Source of the DNA: Chamaecyparis obtusa
Lineage: Eukaryota > Streptophyta > Pinopsida > Cupressales > Cupressaceae
Direction of reading: 5' to 3'
DNA: 64,000 nt
Assembly: GCA_027943335.1 (NCBI GenBank)
Contig: BSBK01003560.1
Location: forward strand, 809,001-873,000
The position numbers and the translations under genes were made by a program. Within the stretch, counting starts at the first letter, position 1; each line of letters begins with the position of its first letter. The notes below the pieces were generated by a model. It was not told the DNA's origin and did no database searches. It saw only the letters and a list, made by a program, of their open reading frames with translations. Shown piece by piece: positions 57,918-64,000 of this stretch.

Positions 57918-60900
57918 ATGGCAGAATCTAGAGGAACAAGCGTGACCAAGAAGCAATTGATGAAGAATGAGCAAAGAGGATTCTACCCAAAATCCTAGAT
58001 TGTGTCAAAGTGGACTGATATTGGGGATACCAATCTCAGGTGCTTGGATATGAACGAATTCCATAGAAGAATGTTTGGATACAAAGATCATGAACCAATG
58101 CACCTAGCTACCTAGATTGTGAACAGTGGAATTGTGGTTGTAGCTGGCTTCATTCCATCTTTTCAACATGCAAAATTGATCATGGAATGTGCAAGGCATT
58201 ACCACCCAAATGATAGAACAATCAGAGACCCTGGTGGGAAAATTGTAGCAGATCTCTCTCCACTGGCCATTTCAGAAGCATTCGGAGTTCCTACATCCCA
58301 GAAGATGGTACTAAAATCAAAAGAGCAAGCACTCAGAGTTTCACTGTCGAGATTCAGCATTGTGAGACTATCATAAACAACAAGTGGTTGAAAAAGAATA
58401 GACCCCACTATTCTAAGTTGCCCAACGACCTAGTCTGGCTCGATCTTCAGAGGGAATATAACGATCTAGTCATGATGCTGAGCTGAATTTTCAAGATTCC
58501 ACAATCCTACCGGTTTGAATCATGGATGTGGTACTTCATCAAGCAGGTAGTTGAAGGGTTCAACCATGTGGATTGGGCTGGACTAAACTGAATGAACAAT
58601 TGATGAATCTGGAATCATCAAGGAAGTTTTATATGAGTTCCTATGTCAACTACATGCTGGCTCAAAATACAAAGTATGATGGACTGGGATGCAAAGGAAC
58701 AGTTGGAAGTGGTGCTCAGCGCATAAAGGTGCACGAATGCTACCCTCAGTTGCATTTACATGCCAAAGATGATTATGTCATAGTCAACGATGCATTTGCA
58801 ATGCGCATTGTTAGGACTTTGCAGAAGAAATTGCACATGAGATTATTAGTCGAGGCAATGAAATTGGTGTAGTATGGAATATGGTTCATCCAATTTCCTA
58901 CTTTTTCCTACATTAGATTGCAGGGATTTTCTTCACAGCCATACAAGCTCTCGCGATATCTCACAGATAAGATGGTCCTATTGGAGATCACTCATCAACT
59001 AACAGTCTATGATAAAATTCAAAAGGGAAAGAGAAAGTTGGGGTTGGAATTCCCAATTTTCGTAGGCGAAGATAAAGCTGAAATGTGCCCGTGTTTGAAG
59101 GAAGCTAAAAGAGATCATCAGACGAGTTGCATTTCTTCCATTTGTCGCTTTATCTAGGGAGGCCAAATTATGATCCATACAACAAAATTAGAACAGTGGC
59201 AGGTGCAAAATATCAACACAAAATGCACCTTGAAGGTTTTTGGGCTAATGTAGTAGATGAAAATGAGATTAGAAAGAGAATGTGTTCTAGGCTACCACTA
59301 AGTATAATCAGAGCATGCAAAATATTTCAAGTGCCTTATCAAATGGAGGAAGATCTAAACGTGATCCAAAAGAGATACAATCTTGAGAAAGAAAAGCACA
59401 TCCATCCCTATGACTGGCCAAGGAAGGAGATTTCAGACATTGATATATTATCTGCACTAGTCTTGGGTTTCACGAAGTGGTGGATTGAACGGCAATTTGA
59501 CAAGCTGAAGATGCCAAAGGAAGATTTGACATACAAGTTGATGGGTCATCAGCCACTTCAAGATGAGAGACCAAAGCAACACTCGGGAAGAAGGATGGAA
59601 GAAGGAGAAATCCCATCAGGAAGTGCATAGCGGAGAAAAGGAAAAATTGTTGCTCAAAAAGTGCAACCGAGGAGTAGGCCGAATATTCACATTGAAGAGC
59701 CTCAGCAGAAGAGGCAGAGATCGGAGAATGTTCCATCTTCGCCTAGTCGGACTCCAAGTTTGCAGGAGATAGGTCCTTTTACCAAAGAAGTAGAGACAAG
59801 CAGAAGAACGGAACAAGAAGAGCACATGACTAGGACAATGCAGGGTAGACTGAGCATCAATTCCAATCAAGAATCTGCATAGGAAAGAAGCAGAGAGCAA
59901 GATATTGCCACTAAGGAAAGTCTCGACACTCTTTTAGAAAGAGAGATGATGGATGAAGAGGTTCCTCAGACAGAAGTAGGAATTCTTGTAGCAAAGGAGG
60001 AGATTCCTATAGTAGAGGTACCAGCTCCTAAGGTAATAGTAGAAAGTCCTAGAGCCGAGGAAGAAATTGATATCAAAGCAGTACAAGGGCAAGAGCAGTT
60101 GACAATTCAGAATGATTAGAATTATGTCATTTCAGAATGGCTAAGGCAAATGTTGCAGAGTCAGGAGAACGAGGTTGACCCGGCGATCGAATTATAGGAA
60201 ATCTTGAGCCAAGTCAACCAACCAGAGGAGAAAGGAAAAGCTAAAAAGTTTGCCAAAGTAATCAAAGGAGAATCTGGATCCATAATTCTACAGTTTGCAA
60301 TGCCTACAGTTGTAAGACAAAGAATCAAATTACTCCAGAAAAGTACAATGTGAGAAAGATTGATCTAGGTCATGCTTCCCAGAACAGGTTATGGAAGAGT
60401 TTGATGATTCTACACATGCTATGAAAGACAAGATGAGGACGCTAGAAGGCAAATATCAGAAATAGAAAGGCGAGATCAAGGCCTTGTGTGAATACATAAA
60501 CAATCTACCTCATCCAGTACGAGAAGAAGGTTCGTCCTTTGTCCCTCCAATTATTCCAACTGAATCAGTAATAAGGTATAGACAGGATTAGACGAGTTGC
60601 TCAAGGTGCAAAAGTTTGGATCGAAGGCATTCAAAATGAGGCATATAAGCATGTTGAGGACATAGTGCAAATTCATGACAGAGCACTGGCCATCCTTTCC
60701 AGGATACATTGCATGGAGGAGTCTTGGGAAGATGAACACATTTATTAGGAAGAGGTGATCTCAGACTTGCAAGATTTGATGTAAACTCCCAGATAGATAT
60801 TGATTGGTGATGGAGTTATTAGGGAAGGAGAAGCATATGACTTTACCCAGTGGTATAGCGCAATGATCATAGCCAAGGAAATGTTTGAACATTTCACCAG

Positions 60901-61183
60901 GGAATCCACTCAATTGAAAGGGATAGCTGAGAATATCCGACAGATCTCCAACACAGTTGCATCACTACCATTACAAAGGTTGGCTGAAAAAGAAATAATT
61001 GTAGGCAACTTGAAAAGCAAGTTAGAGGAGTCCTTTCAATTGAATTATTTCACAAAGTATGACTTTGAAAACCTCTCCTCTTTCTCATATAACATGCATA
61101 CAGCCCAGGACTTATTGCCAAGGTGGGAGGATAGTCCCAAAAAAGGGGACATTACAACCTTTGACATCAGTGAAAACATCTAA
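57918..61183 (+). pseudogene. Large decayed reading region of an unnamed, probably repetitive family
   Basis: From ATG at 57918 (MAESRGTSVTKKQLMKNEQR) the plus strand reads, with stops and at least four frame changes, a protein of roughly 1000 residues. Conserved-looking blocks are FHRRMFGYKDHEPMH and ADLSPLAISEAFGVP (58119-58376), NKWLKKNRPHYSKLPNDLVW and FESWMWYFIKQVVEGFNHVD (58380-58580). They continue with FYMSSYVNYMLAQNTKYDGL and ECYPQLHLH (58573-58872), QPYKLSRYLTDKMVLLE (58918-59157) and RPNYDPYN, LEGFWANVVDENEIRKRM, RLPLSIIRA (59127-59630). A charged Glu/Lys-rich part follows, then a helical coiled-coil-like end (60800-61183). I recognise no catalytic domain. The TATA box, the 5' acceptor and a purine run near the end (61138-61150, AAAAAAGGGGAC) could mean a gene or a non-autonomous LTR element; no LTR pair was found. 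Confidence 0.5.
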
Positions 61184-61275
61184 CAATCTAGTCCATAATC
61201 ATGTGACATCAATGACAAAATCTAACAAACACAACTGAGTGTGCTTGATATCAATGACAATATTTCCAACAAGGC
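61157..61275 (+). repeat. Three short TGACATCAATGACAA repeats
   Basis: TTTGACATCAGTGAAAACATC, TGTGACATCAATGACAAAATC and TTGATATCAATGACAATATT recur at about 45-50 bp spacing just after the stop of the large reading region. Confidence 0.6.
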
Positions 61276-61354
61276 AAATATGATGCTACAAGAAAAAGGC
61301 AAGTTATTTTGCATCATTCCTCTAGTTTGAATATCTTAAGGTCTATTTGATCCA

Positions 61355-61550
61355 TAGTTCCCGGACTCGGCGAGCCAAGTGACCTTGGCCAAGTCCTAGG
61401 GGCCCAAGACTTGGGCTCGTCCAAGCCTTGGGAAAGACTTGTCGAAAATCAGGTTTTGTCGAGCCCTGTCAAGTCTTGTTGATTTTTTGTCGAGTCTCGA
61501 GTCGGGTCACCCTTGTCGAGTCCATGTCGAGTCTGACGCTCGTTTCTATG
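61355..61550. repeat. GC-rich GTCGAGTC motif cluster
   Basis: GACTCGGCGAGCC, CTTGTCGA, GTCGAGTC and TCGAGTCGGGTC recur about eight times in 190 bp, in a region otherwise AT-rich. Similar CGAGTC-rich ends occur in some plant DNA transposons, but no terminal repeat or target duplication was found. Confidence 0.5.
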
Positions 61551-61639
61551 ATTTGATCATCTCCCCCAATGTGAGTTCACACCACAAGCTTCTCCCCATA
61601 AATTCTCTAGGTCATCATGGAGGTGGAAAATAGAGCCTT

Positions 61640-63729
61640 TGGAGTATCATAAGTGAGTAAATAGGACTACAAGTTACAGAAAGTTGCAATAGAAAAAGGT
61701 GCTCTAACAATTTTAAAATAATTTTTAATCCAACAATAGAATAGAACTACCGTAGACATATTTGTATGTACAAAGCCATGTTTTTCAAAAAAAATATAAG
61801 TAAGGTCACAACTTAAAAGAGAATAGTGGATAGAACTAAGGAGCAAAAGCTGGAGGAGAAAATGCCAATGGACATAGATGCTGATAAAAAAAAGTGTACA
61901 CAAACAAGTAGAGTGTGATCATGAATCAAGCAAAACAGAAAATGCCAAATGACATAGATCACAATATAGAATAATTATTCCTCCAAGATAAGAAGAGTAT
62001 CTAATCAACCATTTGATTTAAAAATGTGAGAACGAAAGAAATTAATTAGGAAAAAATGAACAAGTGAAGTGGCTAGAAGAGAGCAGAAATTTTGGTAGAA
62101 ACTTTCTAGGAAGATATTTCGAGGCATTAGAGGAGATGAAAAAGAAATACATTATACAAAATTTGGAGCACAAATTGGAAAAGCTAAAAGACGAATAGAA
62201 GTGATATTGCAAAAGTAGAAGAGAAGTATCCTAAGTAAGAATCCTAATTAAGATCTTATTAAAGCTGATGCAAAGTTAAGGATACAAAGAATGGAAGATT
62301 CAAGCCATGGGAACAAACATAAGGAGGCATACAAAGAAGCTTGCACAACCTTAATAAATCCTCAAGGAAAGAAACAACATTATAAAAGAAAAGAAATGTA
62401 TAAGCAAAAGGAAGAAATTGAAAAGACAATTCCAAAGAAAAATAATTTGAGAACTAGTTTACAGAACCATAACCATATACTCTTCAATGGGTTCCAAGCC
62501 TTAAATGAGACCAACGATCTTGACAACAGTGTTTAAGAGAAGCTACTAATTTTTTTTAATGTTTCCAGTGAGAATAATCAGAAGATAAGAGGACAATATC
62601 TATAAGTAACGTTAATACTCAGGTGAACAATGTTAACACACCAAGCCAAGGACTTGCACCCCAAAACCTGCTTCTATTGGCAAATCTTTTAGTGCATATG
62701 ATACCTTGTAAGGCTTACTCGGCTTACTCGTCTTACAATTATTGTAAAAGTGGGATAAACATGAAAACGCAAGACTTGTTTTCTTTTATTACATAAAAGA
62801 GTACATCATACTAGCATTTTCCCTAATATGAAGATCAACAAATTAGGAGATTAGAACAGAAACAGCATTCCAACTTTCACTGGGGCAGTTAGCAAACCTA
62901 TGAAGTCGCATGATACCAAAGAACCAACTAGGTGACTAGAAATTATATTATTCCAAAACCTACCAGAACTTAGCAAACCAGAATATAGCAAATAGATTAA
63001 CACAACTAAAATTCACTCATGGATGGATGAAGGAAACAACTTCAAGAGACTTTTGAGATGTATTGCAATTTGATTTTTCAATGCTCTCTTCCTGTGAAGC
63101 CATACAGAATGAAGCATACTAAGAGTAAAACACTAGTACACATGAGCTGAAGGATGTGATCCTGAAGTTAGATTCGCTTGTAAACGAATTGAGCTACTCC
63201 ATATAAAGGAGACTCAATTCTGGGTTATGCTTTTGTAGCTATTTCCTAAAGCAACAATTCTCATCATTAACATATCCTTGTCTAAGTAATTATATTTGCA
63301 CATATTTGAAGATAGCATTCAGAACCTAGTTGGTGATGTTGGCTTGTATAGGTAAATTGCAGTGGCTACAACTAGCATACTAAGATTGAATGAATAAAAA
63401 CCACTCTGATAGCCACACACACAATCACTACTGCCGAGTATAGATTTCATAGTCAAACAAAATCATGTTCACTGCCATACTAAAGAGTAGCAATTCTCTC
63501 AAATAACTTCCCACTCACCAGTATTATCTAATAGTCCAATAAATAATGTTTTTTTCTGAGTGATTTTGATTTGGTAATACACTTACTTTCTTCTGTAATT
63601 GCTTTCCAAAAAGACTATCTATTTTCCATTTGTTACTTTTTGGGGTTCCATTACAATAATATGCTATGCACAAAAGAAATTCTCTACCAATAAACAACCC
63701 TTAAATTATAATTGATGGTAATGGAGACA
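61640..63729. other. No recognisable genes
   Basis: Purine-rich plus-strand sequence at 62030-62530 gives Lys/Glu-rich frames (for example 62291-62536) of no known family. The rest is AT-rich and unremarkable. Confidence 0.4.
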
Positions 63730-64000
63730 CCCATGTAGCTCACTCACACGAGCTGCCATGCTAGAGGGTAGTAACAACAAACAAAAGTCTACCCATTCAC
63801 TTCAAATAAACACCTTAAAATTACAGCCTAAGTAACACTCGCATTCCCATAGCTCATTCACACGAGCTGCCATACTAGAGGGTAGTGACAACCACTAAAG
63901 GTCTACCCACTCACTTCAAATAAACACCTATAAAAACTACAGGCTAACACACACTCCCATAGGTTCTAATAACATGATACAATTACAACTTTAAAATTGC
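63730..64000. repeat. Tandem repeat of about 110-116 bp, runs off the right edge
   Basis: Units start CCCATGTAGCTCACTCACAC at 63730, CCCATAGCTCATTCACAC at 63846 and CCCATAGG at 63956. They share CACGAGCTGCCAT, CTAGAGGGTAGT, GTCTACCCA and CACTTCAAATAAACACCT. Confidence 0.8.

Overview
The window looks like repeat-dominated, AT-rich nuclear DNA of a gymnosperm, most likely a conifer. The reasons are several layers of decayed LTR retrotransposons, a pentatricopeptide-repeat relic of the kind common in conifers, an L1-type LINE, a Helitron relic, hAT-like MITEs, and only one exon that looks like ordinary host coding sequence. There are no operons or bacterial features. All identifications were made by eye from translations and repeat comparison; no database search was run.

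Layout. 1-5559: the 5' part of a minus-strand Ty3/gypsy-type element with LTR, primer-binding site, a 2.7 kb leader and a gag broken by six in-frame TGA codons. 5560-9900: no recognisable genes. About 9930-11000: a lone minus-strand LTR lying head to head with the next element. 11001-24145: a plus-strand LTR element with both LTRs, a primer-binding site and a polypurine tract. Its one long reading region is Pro/Ser-rich, contains a G-patch-like domain and a 16-residue tandem repeat, and is not followed by reverse transcriptase; the element looks non-autonomous. 24540-25842: an unidentified minus-strand pseudo-reading frame of about 430 codons. 26130-35970: a degenerate AACTAGGTT-type array split by a non-autonomous LTR element (26836-35773, 5-bp target duplication). 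That element is itself split by a minus-strand Ty3/gypsy chromovirus (29157-35108, two 680-bp LTRs, gag-pro-RT-RNaseH-integrase-chromodomain, all broken).

36740-37740: a Helitron Rep/helicase relic, minus strand. 39937-48280: three copies of a hAT-like MITE family, a PPR relic, an apparently intact nuclear tRNA-Asp(GTC) gene (41043-41114, minus), a three-copy tandem repeat, and gag and Copia-type remnants. 51301-52412: an ORF1-only L1 insertion with a 17-bp target duplication. 54104-54244: the terminal exon of a dienelactone-hydrolase-family gene. 56643-56691: a perfect 17-bp inverted repeat. 57918-61183: a long decayed reading region of a family I recognise only as repetitive-looking, preceded by a TATA box and a splice-acceptor-like site. 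63730-64000: a tandem repeat running off the window.

Only the tRNA gene, and perhaps the dienelactone hydrolase exon, look functional. The most interesting signals are in element architecture. Palindromic short-motif clusters lie just inside the primer-binding sites of two unrelated elements. A palindrome of about 24 bp is shared by two LTRs upstream of their TATA boxes. The G-patch element has no visible polymerase. Gag decay is by TGA stops only, as expected from methyl-CpG deamination.
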